A DNA stretch of 64,000 nt from Erinaceus europaeus (lineage: Eukaryota > Chordata > Mammalia > Eulipotyphla > Erinaceidae): contig NC_080175.1 of NCBI RefSeq assembly GCF_950295315.1, positions 62,910,487 through 62,974,486 on the forward strand, given 5' to 3'. Under the pieces are notes generated by a model, which searched no databases, had not been told where the DNA came from, and saw only the letters and a list, made by a program, of their open reading frames with translations. A program made the translations under genes and the position numbers. Below, in pieces: positions 46,001 through 55,324 of the stretch (within the stretch, counting starts at the first letter, position 1; every line of letters begins with the position of its first letter).

Positions 46001-46591
46001 GGAGAGGCTGTGGGGACAGAGGAACCCTTTTGCACTGCTGGTGGGAATGTACAGCCTCTGTGGAGAACAGTCTGGAGAACTCTCACAAGTCTATATATGG
46101 ACCTTCCATATGACCCAGTAATTCTTCTCCTGGGGATCTACCCCAAGGATCCCATAACACCCAACCAAAAAGAGGTGTGTACTCCTATGTTCGTAACAGC
46201 ACAATTCATAATAGCTAAAACCTGGAAGCAACCCAGGTACCCAACAACAGATGAGTGGCTGAGAAAGCTGTGGTACATGTACACAATGGAATACTATGCA
46301 GCTACTAAGAACAATGAACTTAACTTCTCTGACCCATCTTGGTCAGAGCTAGAAGGAATAATGTTAAGTGAGCTAAGTCAGAAAGATAAAGATGAGTATG
46401 GGATGATCCCATTCATCAACAGAAGTTGAGAAAGAAGTGAAAAAGGGAAACTAAAAGCAGGATCTGACTAAATTGAAAGTAGGGCACCATTAAAAACTCT
46501 GTGTTGAGGGGGAGGGTGGACATGGCTTCCTGGGCTGGCGCGGGTGGGTGGGGGAAGGGGTGGGAGGGTGGGATGGGATACAATCTTATGA
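43016..46591 (-). mobile_element. L1 with 5' inversion (twin priming)
   Basis: Left segment (43016-44035) is antisense and holds the distal 3' UTR, with an internal loss of about 150 bp relative to the L1 at 3771. Right segment (44036-46591) is sense and holds ORF2 from the RT region to the start of the 3' UTR. In L1 coordinates the sense segment stops just where the antisense one begins, in the G-rich part of the 3' UTR. Both outer ends abut CACTATATAT. This is the arrangement produced by twin priming during L1 integration. Confidence 0.85.
44036..46429 (+). pseudogene. L1 ORF2 fragment (RT to C-terminus), broken
   Basis: Starts within the RT domain. The RT active-site motif FADD is encoded at 44714-44725, with [13 protein letters not shown] and [19 protein letters not shown] upstream, as in L1 RTs. 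Downstream are [19 protein letters not shown], the cysteine/histidine segment [18 protein letters not shown] (about 45997-46053) and the terminus KDEYGMIP near 46400. Stops and frame changes occur before 44325, at about 44945, near 45775 and around 46010-46110. The endonuclease is absent. Not functional. Confidence 0.92.
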
Positions 46592-46614
46592 CACTATATA
46601 TATATATATATATT
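46592..46614. repeat. (TA)n run, probable right copy of the L1 target duplication
   Basis: CACTATATATATATATATAT, matching the left flank at 42967. It is shorter than the left copy, as expected if the left microsatellite expanded later. Confidence 0.65.
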
Positions 46615-46619
46615 ATAAT

Positions 46620-46895
46620 TCACTCACCAACCTTGTGTATACAAGGTGATTGTGGAAGAAAGAACCCCTATCTTTCAGTAAGAGATTGTAGGGTTTTTTT
46701 CCCCCAACCTAATAGCTGCTCCTTTTTGATTGTGATTTGTAACTCTTTTTTAATTTGATATTCTATGCTAATAAAGTAAGCATGTAATACCTGGGTTGGC
46801 AAAATATCAATATATCTCATTTGGATAGTTACTTTGTATGTGACTCATGTTCAAACTCAGTCTCCATTTCATTGAAAGAGACTTCTGGTGTTTTA

Positions 46896-46928
<33 letters not shown>

Positions 46929-48226
46929 ATCTCTATCTAAAAAATAGAAGAAAGTAATAATACTTATTCTTTGATGCAATCCTTAGAAAATTAAAATAAT
47001 TTTATGTCTATTCTGATAACAGAGTTGTTATAAAAACAGGTTTATGAAGACATTTGACTAGAAGTTACTTTTTTTTTCAGATCTCACAAATTTTGAACTT
47101 TGTTTTGATGAGTGAAACTCTTCCTTAGGTTTAGTCTCACTATACCAAAGCTACATTTTCATTTAGATAGAGAGACATGAAGAGAAAGAGGAAGTGCCAC
47201 CATGGCATCTTAGTGACCTTGAGGGGCATGAAGCTCCCAGGTGAGACATTAACCTGTGTCACTAGACACCCTGTCCAATAAGCTATTCCTGTGGCCTAGA
47301 TCCTGCAACATTCCAGATAGTACAGGTAAGATAGATTGGGTCATCAGTGAACTTGAAATTTCTTAGTTCTTTAAGGCAAGGCTTATGACTTCTAATAATA
47401 AACACAGCTGGCAAACCTCTTTGTACCCATAGTGAATCACACTAAAGTTTCTAAAATTAAAAATTTGACCACCTTCCCATGCAGCAAGTAAAAATGTCTA
47501 GGGAAGAGGTAAATGGCTCATTTGAAAATGTGAAATTAAACATGAGGTAGACTAATATACAATTTTTCATCCTTAAACTGCCAGTCCATCATTTCAAAAG
47601 GCAAATCTCCAAGTCTAAAAAAAGTAAATTAACATTTTTAAAGGTATCCCTAAACATACAAAACTGGGAAAAATAATTTATCATACTCATTTATAGTTAG
47701 GGCTTACAGATAATGAAATGCTATATCCTTAAATGGAAATCTCAGATAAAAGCTTCATTTCCTATAAACTAAATCTTTCATTCCAAAATGAAAATGTTGC
47801 ATTTTTCAGTGAAATGTGGTTTCCTCAATATCTGGAATTCAAATTCAATACCTTTGGAAGCAGAATGAAAAGGAGCTTAATTGCTAGAAGGGCAATGTAT
47901 GAGAGGAAGTATAAATGAATAAGATATTGTACTCATGCATTTTTCTCCAATTTCAATCAATCTCTTTTGTCATGATGATTATCTTTGAACCTTGAGGTGG
48001 CTTTTTCCTTACATGTCATAAAGTCTTTAATTAATCACTTTCTGGCCACATAAAAAATGAAGTGAATCAGGCTCAAGTTGAAAATCTATAGCACTTGAAA
48101 AAAATACTTAAATATAATTAAAACTTATAATAGAGAATATGTATAAATATATTTTACAGTGAAGTCAGGTACAGAAATTCTGTCTAGGACTCTACTATCT
48201 ACCTTATATGTGGACTCCTAACTAAA
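46620..48226. other. Mostly unique tract with two SINE remnants
   Basis: About 46850-46950 is a small SINE-like piece with a (TC)n run ending 'CATCTCTATCTAAAAAATAG'. About 47160-47300 is an old antisense SINE ('AGATAGAGAGACATGAAGAG'...'AGCTATTCCTGTGGCC'). The rest, including 47300-48226, holds no recognised gene. Confidence 0.45.
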
Positions 48227-48243
48227 CATTGCTTTGCTTTTTT
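48227..48243. repeat. 17-bp target-site duplication (left copy) of the near-full-length L1
   Basis: CATTGCTTTGCTTTTTT, identical to 53362-53378. Read in element orientation it begins AAAAAAGC, consistent with L1 endonuclease cutting at TTTT/A. Confidence 0.88.
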
Positions 48244-49152
48244 TTGTTTTTTTTCTAATTTTTTATTTAAGAAAGGATTAATGAACAAAAACATAAGGTA
48301 GGAGGGGTACAACTCCACACAATTCCCACCACCCAATCTCCATATCCCACCCCCTCCCCTGATAGCTTTCCCATTCTCTAGCCCTCTGGGAGCATGGACC
48401 CAGGGTCATTGAGGGTTGCAGAAGGTAGAAGGTCTGGCTTCTGTAATTGCTTCCCCGCTGAACATGGGCGTTGACTGGTCGGTCCATACTCCCAGTCTGC
48501 CTCTCTCTTTCCCTAGTAAGGTGTGTCTCTGGGGAAGCTGAGCTCCAGGACACATTGGTGGGGTCTTTAATCCAGGGAAGCCTGGCCAGCATCCTGGTGG
48601 CATCTGGAACCTGGTGATTGAAAAGAGAGTTAACATATGAAGCTAAACAATTTGTTGAGCAATCATGGATCCCAAGCTTGGAATAGTGGAGAGGAAGTGT
48701 TAGGGAGGTACTCACTGCAAACTCTAGTGTACTTCTGCTTTCAGGTATATATTTTGCAGTAGTTTATGGATACGTGTGCACATAAGCTCTCTCTCACAGA
48801 AACTGGTGTATATCTAGGTTATGGGACTTTGTTAGAAAGTGAACCACCTGAGATGAAATTAGAGTGTATTATAAAAGGAAAGGTCTCACCCGAGTAATGA
48901 AGCTGAAGGGTTGTCATTCCATATGTGATACAGTCTGAGGTGAAGCATGTTGAGGTGGCAATTGTTGCGTTGGTTAGGTTGTGATCGGCGGATGCAATAT
49001 TATTTGTATGGATTGGGAGACACATATGGGAAAGTGGGCCCTATCCAAGGGTTCCAGGACTGGGGTAAGTAGGGGCTCTATAGTGGAGATGTGAGGTTCC
49101 TGCTGTAATTTGATCAGGTCCTGCTTTTAGTTTCCCTTTCAGATCTTCTTAC

Positions 49153-50225
49153 TCAACTTCTGTTGATGAGTGGGATCATCCCATACTCATCTTTATCTTT
49201 CTGACTTAGTTCACTTAACATAATTCCTTCTAGCTCTGTCCAAGATGGGTCAGAGAAGGTGGGTTCATTGTTCTTGATAGCTGCATAGTATTCCATTGTG
49301 TATATATACCACAGCTTTCTCAGCCACTCATCTGGTGTTCATTGTTCTTGATAGCTGCATAGTATTCCATTGTGTATATATACCACAGCTTTCTCAGCCA
49401 CTCATCTGGTGTTGGGCACCTGGGTTGCTTCCAGGTTTTAGCTATTATGAATTGTGCTGTTACGAACATAGGAGTGCACACCTATTTTTGGTTGGGTGTT
49501 ATGGAGTCCTTGGGGTATAACCCCAGGAGAGGAATTACTGGATCATATGGAAGGTCCATGTCTAGCTTTCTGAGAGTTTTCCAGTCAGCTCTCCACAGAG
49601 GCTGTACCAATTTACACTCCCACCAGCAATGTAAAAGGGTTCCTCTGTCCCCACATCCTCTCCAGCATTTGTTGCTGCTGTCCTTTTTGATGTATGCCAT
49701 TCTTACAGGAGTGAGGTGGTATCTTAGTGTTGTCTTAATTTGCATTTCTCTGACAATAAGTGACCTAGAGCAGTTTTTCATATGTTTGTTAGCCTTTTGG
49801 ATCTCCTCTGAGGTGAATGTTTTGTTCATATCCTCTGCCCATTTATGGATGGGATCATTTGCTTTTTGGTACTAAGTTTTCTGAGCTCCTATATTTTGGT
49901 GATTAGTTTCTTGTCTGATGTATGGCATTTGATCTTCTCCCATACTGTGAGGGGTCTCTCTGTTTGTTTAATAGTTTCTTTGAATGTGCAGAAGCTTTTC
50001 AATTTGATGTAGTCCCATTGGTTTGTTTCTGCTTTAGTCTTCCTTGCAATTGGGTTTGATTCAGCAAAGATGTCCTTGAGGTGTAGGTGGGAAAGTGTTT
50101 TCCAATGTTTTCCTCTAAGTACTTGATTGTTTCTGGTCTGACATCTAGGTCTTTGATCCATTTGGAGTTGATTTTTGTTTCTGGTGAGATAAAGTGGTTC
50201 AGTTTCATTCTTCTGCATGTTATAA
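49153..50225 (-). pseudogene. L1 ORF2 C-terminal part of the 48-53 kb element
   Basis: Encodes the C-terminal ORF2 blocks, including the zinc-knuckle-like [18 protein letters not shown] (about 49600-49655). It is disrupted by the tandem 74-bp duplication at 49263-49410 and by further frame changes near 49885-49930. It joins the endonuclease part at about 50222 through the RT deletion. Confidence 0.88.
49263..49410. repeat. 74-bp tandem duplication in L1 ORF2
   Basis: The segment beginning GTTCATTGTTCTTGATAG occurs at 49263 and again at 49337, nearly identical. Seventy-four is not a multiple of three, so it shifts the ORF2 frame. The L1 at 3771 has only one copy at this place. Confidence 0.93.
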
Positions 50226-51006
50226 CCCAGTAGTTCTTAAGGAGCATGTTGTTTAGTTTCCAAATTCTGTGTCTTTTAATAATTTTCCGTTTGTTGTTAA
50301 ATGTTAGTTTTACTCCACAGTGGTCTGAGAAGGTACTAGGGATGATTTCAATGCTCTTGAATTTATTGTTGCTGTTTTTGTGCCCTAATATGTGGTCTAT
50401 CCTTGAGTATGTGTTATGTGGATTTGAAAAGAAGGTGTATTCCAGTTTTTTGGGGTGGAAGAGTCTGAAAATGTCCAAGAGGTCTAGTCTGTCGATCTCT
50501 TCATTCAATTGTCTTGTATCTTTATTGGTTCTCTGCTTTGTTGATCTGTCTAAGTGTGAGAGTGGGGTATTGAAGTCTCCCACTATTATTGTATTACTAT
50601 TGATGTACTTTTGAAATTCTTTCAGTAGATGCTTAATGTATTTAGATGGTCCCTTGTTGGGTGCATAGATGTTAATAATTGTTAAGTCTTCTTGGCTGAT
50701 TGATCCTCTAATCATTATGTAATGTCCTTGCATATCTTTTATTACTTTATTTAATTTTAAATCTATCGTGTCTGAGATGAGAATGGCTATTCCTGCCCTT
50801 TTTTGTGGTCCGTTAGCCTGTATGATAGTTTTCCATCCTTTCACTTTAAGTCTGTATTTGTCTTGTTGTGACAGATGGGATTCTTGCAAGCAGCATATGG
50901 TTGGGTTTTGTTTTCTGATCCATCCCCCCATCCTGTGCCTTTTGATGGGTGAGTTTAAGCCAATGACATTTACTGATATTTTGGATTTAATGTATTGTAG
51001 TGCCAT
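49999..51006 (-). pseudogene. L1 ORF2 endonuclease domain fused to a C-terminal remnant, 335 codons open
   Basis: Residues about 1-240 form an APE-type L1 endonuclease, which nicks target DNA at TTTT/A. Conserved catalytic or binding residues are visible by comparison with the human L1 numbering I know: N13, E42 (CLQESH), D144 and N146 (GDFN), T191, D204 (SRIDH) and D228/H229 (SDH). A glycine-loop neighbour (human N16) is isoleucine here. At residue about 262 the frame jumps from the NNMLLKNYW block to RRMKLNHFI, far downstream in ORF2. Judged from human ORF2 length, about 600 codons including the RT are missing. The frame ends in shifted sequence. The start ATG at 51006 fits the usual ORF2 start region. 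I call it a pseudogene because RT is absent, although an endonuclease polypeptide could in principle be translated. Confidence 0.88.
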
Positions 51007-51064
51007 TGTTCTAAAAAAATTTGTTTGCTCTGATATATTGCAAGTATTATAGTAATGTTCTTGT

Positions 51065-51978
51065 TTATAAGAGGTCTTTTAGTACCTCTTTCCTGGCCAG
51101 CTTGGTGATGGTTGCCTCCTTTAACTGTTGTTTATCTAAGAAGGTTCTGATCCCTCCATCTAGTTTGAATGAAAGTCTAGCAGGATATATTATCCTTGGT
51201 TGAAACCCTTTTTCATTCAGGGCTTGATAGATATCTTGCCACTTCCTTCTGGCTTTTAGAGTTTGAGTGGAGAAGTTTGTAGATAATCTTATGGGTTTTC
51301 CCTTGTATGTAACTTTTTGTTTCTCTCTTGCAGCCTTTAGGATCCTTTCTTTATCCTTACTTCTTCTCATTGTGACTATGATGTGTCTTGGTGTCTTCAG
51401 GTCTGGGTTGATTCTGTTTGGTAGTCTCTGGGCCTCTTGAATCTTGATATCCTTTCTGTTATTCAGGCCTGGGAAGTTTTCTTGTATTATTTCCTCTAGA
51501 ATGTTTGCTTCCCCTTCCTCTCTTTCTTCCTCTGGCAGGCCAATTATATGAATGTTACTTCTTTTGAGATCATCCCCTATGTCTCTGTTGTTGTTTTCAG
51601 TGTCTCTCAACCTCTTTTTAAGCTCTTTCACCTCTTTCTTTGTTTTCTCTAACTCATCCTCTGTCTGACTAATTCTGTTTTCTGCTTCTGTTAGTCTGCT
51701 TTCCCTTGCCTCAGCTTCTTTCTTCATTACAGCTATTTCAGCTTTCAGTTCTCTAATTGCCTCAAGATAATAAGTATTTTCTTTGGGGGTCTCAACTGTT
51801 GTTTCCCTAATACTGCCATTCTTTCCTCCAATGTTGTTTTCATTTCTGTGATTAATAAGTTTATTATCGCTTGCATACTTTTCTTATCTATGTTTACTTC
51901 TGGCTGATTTGTAGTTTCTTCTGGGCTCTTGTCTTCATTCATTGGAGTAGCAGTTTTATTTGTTTTTGATCTACCCAT
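51065..51978 (-). pseudogene. L1 ORF1 (RNA-binding chaperone), frameshifted
   Basis: ORF1 protein coats L1 RNA as a coiled-coil trimer. The N-terminal part runs from ATG 51978 (MGRSKTNKTATP) and then a frame change between about 51745 and 51800 separates it from the rest. The second part has a charged coiled coil (EAENRISQTEDELEKTKKEV), an RRM-like region (SNIHIIGLPE, ENFPGL) and a C-terminal domain (TPRHIIVTM, REKQKVTYKGKPIRL, FQPRIIYPARLSF). Total length about 304 codons, somewhat shorter than human ORF1p (338). Confidence 0.9.
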
Positions 51979-52642
51979 TTTTTTTATTTATGTGTGTTTT
52001 TTTATGCTCTGTTGTTCCTCAGTTGTTGTGTCTTGAGTACAAGTAACACTGTACTAAATACCTTTATGACAATTGCACTCATCAACCTCAGGAATTACAG
52101 TAGCAACTGAAGTAAGTATTGAAGTAGTTTAATCGTTACCAGTTAGCCAAACAATTTCTCCAATCTGTGAAAAAATAGTAACCAAATCCCCATGAAGAAA
52201 GAGAAAATAAAGAGAGGATAGCAAGAATAGATAGTTATGCAAATCTACTATCCACTGTATATTCTGGGGGTAACAAGAGGGGAAGGGGAACTAGAGCAGA
52301 GATACACACATAGAGAGTCCACTGTGAGTCAGATTTCTTCCCCAAAATAATTCATAAATTCAGAAAGGCAAAGAAGGAAGAAGAAGTGTATGACAAGATT
52401 TAAAAAAAAAAGAGAGAGAGACAAGAGAGAGAAAAGGAAGAAGATGATAAAAAGAGTTGTAATTAAAGAGCAGTGCAAGGAAATTCCCAAATGTGTATCA
52501 GTGAATTCAAAAAAGCTCCCTGTTTGGTGGTATGGGGTATCCTGCTAGGAGCTGGTCCCCAGGGTCTGCTTATGGGGGGGGGGGAAGGAGGTATGCTTGA
52601 AAATTAAAAGGAAGAAAAAAGAATTTTTCCCCTTTTTTCCCT

Positions 52643-52808
52643 ACTCTAATTCTTAACCCAAATTAAGTTATAGTCACCTCCTTGGTGTTACCGCTAGGAC
52701 CCCTTATTGGCTGGCCTGCTAAAGTCAGAAAATCCTGTTTCCAGGAGATGTGTTCGGAGCTCAGCGGCTAGCAGCTTCTCAGTCCGCCATCTTTTGGGAA
52801 CCCCCCCC
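52643..52808 (-). promoter_or_regulatory. L1 5' UTR module, inner copy, with YY1-like site
   Basis: About 90% like the outer copy by eye. The motif AAGATGGCGG (52784-52793) is closer to the YY1 consensus than in the outer copy. Both copies end in 'TTAGAGT' after 'TTGGGTTAAGAA'. Confidence 0.7.
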
Positions 52809-53109
52809 CTCCAGACTTTTTTAAAGGATTTCTCAAAAATGAAAACTAGCTCCAAGTCCTTTGATCCAATGAGAGGTATACTGAAGAAGTCTTTTGATCC
52901 GCCCTCAGGGTCGCGGTGGTCCCTGGAGACTCCCAAGAGAAAGCTTCCGAGCTACAGCGCTCACTCCGGGTCCTTTGCTGGCTGCCCAGCAGAGCTCTGC
53001 AACCGGCAGAGGAGCCGCCTTCCTGGCGGAGGACAATGCCCGGCACACCCGCCTTGTCCGCCGCTGCCTGGAAGTCTGGAGCAGCTGCCCGCTAGTTCGT
53101 GCCACCTTT

Positions 53110-53279
53110 ACTCTAATTCTTAACCCAAATTAAGTTATAGTCACCTCCTTGGTGTCACCGCTAGGACCCCTTATTGATTGGCCTGCTAAAGGCAGAAAAT
53201 CCTACCGTTTCCAGAAGATGTGATCAGAACTCACGCTGCTAGCAGCTTCTCAGTCCACCATCTTCCGGGAAACCCCCGA
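53110..53279 (-). promoter_or_regulatory. L1 5' UTR module, outer copy, with YY1-like site
   Basis: Sense start GGGGGTTTCCCGGAAGATGG. The AAGATGGTGG motif (53255-53264) sits within about 25 bases of the element start. Human L1 has a YY1 site (CAAGATGGCCG) in the equivalent place, where it directs accurate initiation. Confidence 0.7.
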
Positions 53280-53361
53280 TATTCTCTTTTTTTTTTTTAA
53301 GTGTTAAGTGATAACAATTATTTACTTTCTTTATTGGGGGATTAATGTTTTTCAGTCTACC
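53280..53361 (-). other. Transduced upstream segment (old L1 3' end with poly(A))
   Basis: In element orientation this reads 'GACTGAAAAACATTAATCCC', 'CCCAATAAAG' and an A12 run, i.e. the 3' end of an old-lineage L1 like those at 10605 and 54961. It lies between the L1 5' UTR and the right target-duplication copy, so it was inserted together with the L1. The source L1 presumably sat in the tail of that older copy, with transcription starting upstream. Confidence 0.7.
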
Positions 53362-53378
53362 CATTGCTTTGCTTTTTT
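53362..53378. repeat. 17-bp target-site duplication (right copy)
   Basis: CATTGCTTTGCTTTTTT, identical to 48227-48243. Confidence 0.88.
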
Positions 53379-53730
53379 ACCTGACTCTTAATTTCCTTCC
53401 TTTGGTGTCATCATCAAAATGTAAGCCATTGGAAAAACTGTCTAACCTCAAAAGTAATATAAACTCATGCACTATACCCAAAATATGATTTACCACACTC
53501 ATAGATGCAGTCTTTTGATCTTATCTGCTTTGAAAAGATGATTTATTAAAATAAATATGTTTTGTAATTGGGAAATATTGTGCTTACTGGAGATCAATGT
53601 TATCTATATTCAAAGAAAAATGTGTTATTTACACCATCTCTCTTTTGGATTGTTTTCTTTAATCCACATTTTGCTGATTTTTGCTTATACATTTTCTCAT
53701 TGCATTGATGTAACAGACCAGATTGGTAGT
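53379..53730. other. Unique tract
   Basis: No recognised gene or repeat. Confidence 0.45.
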
Positions 53731-53743
53731 GGGAGTTTTCTTT

Positions 53744-54748
53744 CTTTTTTTTTTTTTTTACATAATATATAGGAAACATTGACAAAACCATAGGATAAGA
53801 GGGGTACAACTCCACACAATTCCTACCATCAGAACTCCCTGATAGCTTTCCTATTCTTTATCTCTCTGGGAGTATGGACCCAGGGTCATTATGAGGTGCA
53901 GAATGTAGAATTCAGGCTTCTGTAATTGCTTTCCAGCTGAACATGAGCTATTGGCAGGCTGATGCATACTCCCAGTCTGTTTCTCTCTTTCCCTAATGGG
54001 GCAGAGTTCTGGAAGTAGGGATCCAGGACGCATTGGTGGGGTTGTCTCTCTAGGGAAGTCTGGTTGGTATAATGGTAGCATCTGGAATCTGGTGGATGAA
54101 AAGAGTGTTAACATATAAATATGACAAGTTGTTGACTACTCATGCATCTAAAGGCTGGAATAGTGCAGATGAAGAGTTGGGGAGTCTCCATTTTGGAGAT
54201 AGCTACTAGGTCTATTTTAGTTCTATTCTAAAGGACCTGTGACTATATTAGCTTTTTTTATGTTGTTGTTGTTTGTTTGTTTGTTTCCCTTCAGCCTGAA
54301 ATCTGATATGCAAGTTGATCCAAGTTATTGTCTGGGGAGATGGTGTCATGGCTGGAAAAAGGACCAGAAAGCTGGACCAGGGAAGAGAGTAGCTCCCAAG
54401 TATGGGAAAGATGTATAAATATTGTTGACTGTAAACCCCATTGATTTGGTATGATCTGAGGCCCGTATTCAGTTTAAGAGCCTATGTGACCTCTGCGTCC
54501 CTGTAGATATGAGGCTTACACCTCAAATAGATCCCTCTTTCCATTATTACCAGCCATCTCTATCAGGAACAACCCAATTGACCCCTTTGGCCCCCCATAG
54601 GACCTTGCCCTCAACGTGGACCAACAATGGTAGAGAATATTCCATCCTCCCTTCAGAGGATAGACAACACCATACTATATGTTCCACCTGAGGAAGAAGG
54701 TTCCTCAAATTGGGGCAACTTGGAACATTCCTACTCATGACCACAGAA
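53744..54748 (-). mobile_element. L1 3' UTR copy, second lineage
   Basis: Poly(A) tail, the shared terminal block ('GTACAACTCCACACAATTCC' reversed), 'GGGAGTATGGACCC', 'GGATCCAGGACGCATTGGTGG', 'GGTCTATTTTAGTTC'. Then about 450 bp unlike the 3' UTR at 3771 ('GTTGTTTGTTTGTTTG', 'GGAGATGGTGTCATGGC', 'ACCACAGAAGGG'). Target duplication GGGAGTTTTCTTT at 53731-53743 and 54749-54761. Confidence 0.85.
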
Positions 54749-54960
54749 GGGAGTTTTCTTTTATCTCACTGTAGTCTTTATTTCCTTCACTTTAGCTTAA
54801 TTTAATAAGTTCTTGTTCACATTTCTGAGTACTAAAATGATAGCAAAATATTAAATTGAAAGATAACTTATGTATGTTTAGTTTAACAAAAGATAATCTG
54901 TGAATGACAAAATATTTCATTTTTAGTCATTTAACCTCATGCTTGTAAAAGATTATTTTC

Positions 54961-55320
54961 TTACATTTTTGAAATGTTTATTGGAGGGATTAATAGTTTA
55001 TAATAGATACAGTTGTTGGTGCATATGTAAAAATTATCAATTTCCTGTGAAAACATTCTCATCCTGAGCCTAGGTTCTGCTCCATCATCATACATCAGGA
55101 GCAGAAGCCACCCCTCACCCCCTCCCACAGACCAAAGTCCTTTACTTTGGTATCTCTCCTCATTTTTGGATGAGGTCATTTTTTTTTGTTGTTGTTGTTC
55201 CTGAGTTGGTTTGGTGAGCTCTTTACATATTTTGGTTATTAACCTTTGTCTGATGTAGGACATAAAAAAAGTCTTTTCCCACTCTGTAACCAGTCTCTTT
55301 ATTTGGGTGGTCATTTTGTT
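54961..55320 (-). mobile_element. Old L1 3' end plus ORF2 remnant with internal deletion
   Basis: 'TGTTTATTGGAGGGATTAATAG', 'CCAAAGTCCTTTACTTTGG', then, after a deletion, ORF2 sequence ('GGTGAGCTCTTTACATATTTTGG', 'CTTTTCCCACTCTGTAACC'). Old lineage. Confidence 0.8.
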
Positions 55321-55324
55321 GTCC

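Larger units (their letters stand above)
51979..53279 (-). promoter_or_regulatory. L1 5' UTR with duplicated promoter module
   Basis: About 1.3 kb upstream of ORF1. It contains two copies of a module of about 166-170 bp (52643-52808 and 53110-53279) separated by a CpG-rich stretch (52811-53109). It also has a G-run (52575-52583) and purine-rich stretches. The arrangement resembles a monomer-type L1 promoter. The GC/CpG content contrasts sharply with the AT-rich surroundings. Confidence 0.8.
48244..53361 (-). mobile_element. Near-full-length L1 with internal deletions and an upstream extension
   Basis: In element order (right to left): about 80 bp of foreign upstream DNA (53280-53361), 5' UTR (51979-53279), ORF1 (51065-51978), ORF2 (49153-51006) and a 3' UTR ending in poly(A) at 48244. 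Flanked by a perfect 17-bp duplication. ORF1 is frameshifted. ORF2 has lost its RT region. The 3' UTR has lost about 430 bp near 49105, and a 74-bp tandem duplication lies in the ORF2 C-terminus. Retrotransposition-incompetent now, but the intact duplication shows it inserted as a unit. Confidence 0.92.

Noticed and set aside
52694..53133. Overlapping frames in the CpG-rich stretch as a CpG-island gene
   Set aside because: The stretch is the L1 5' UTR, bounded by duplicated L1 modules and followed by ORF1.
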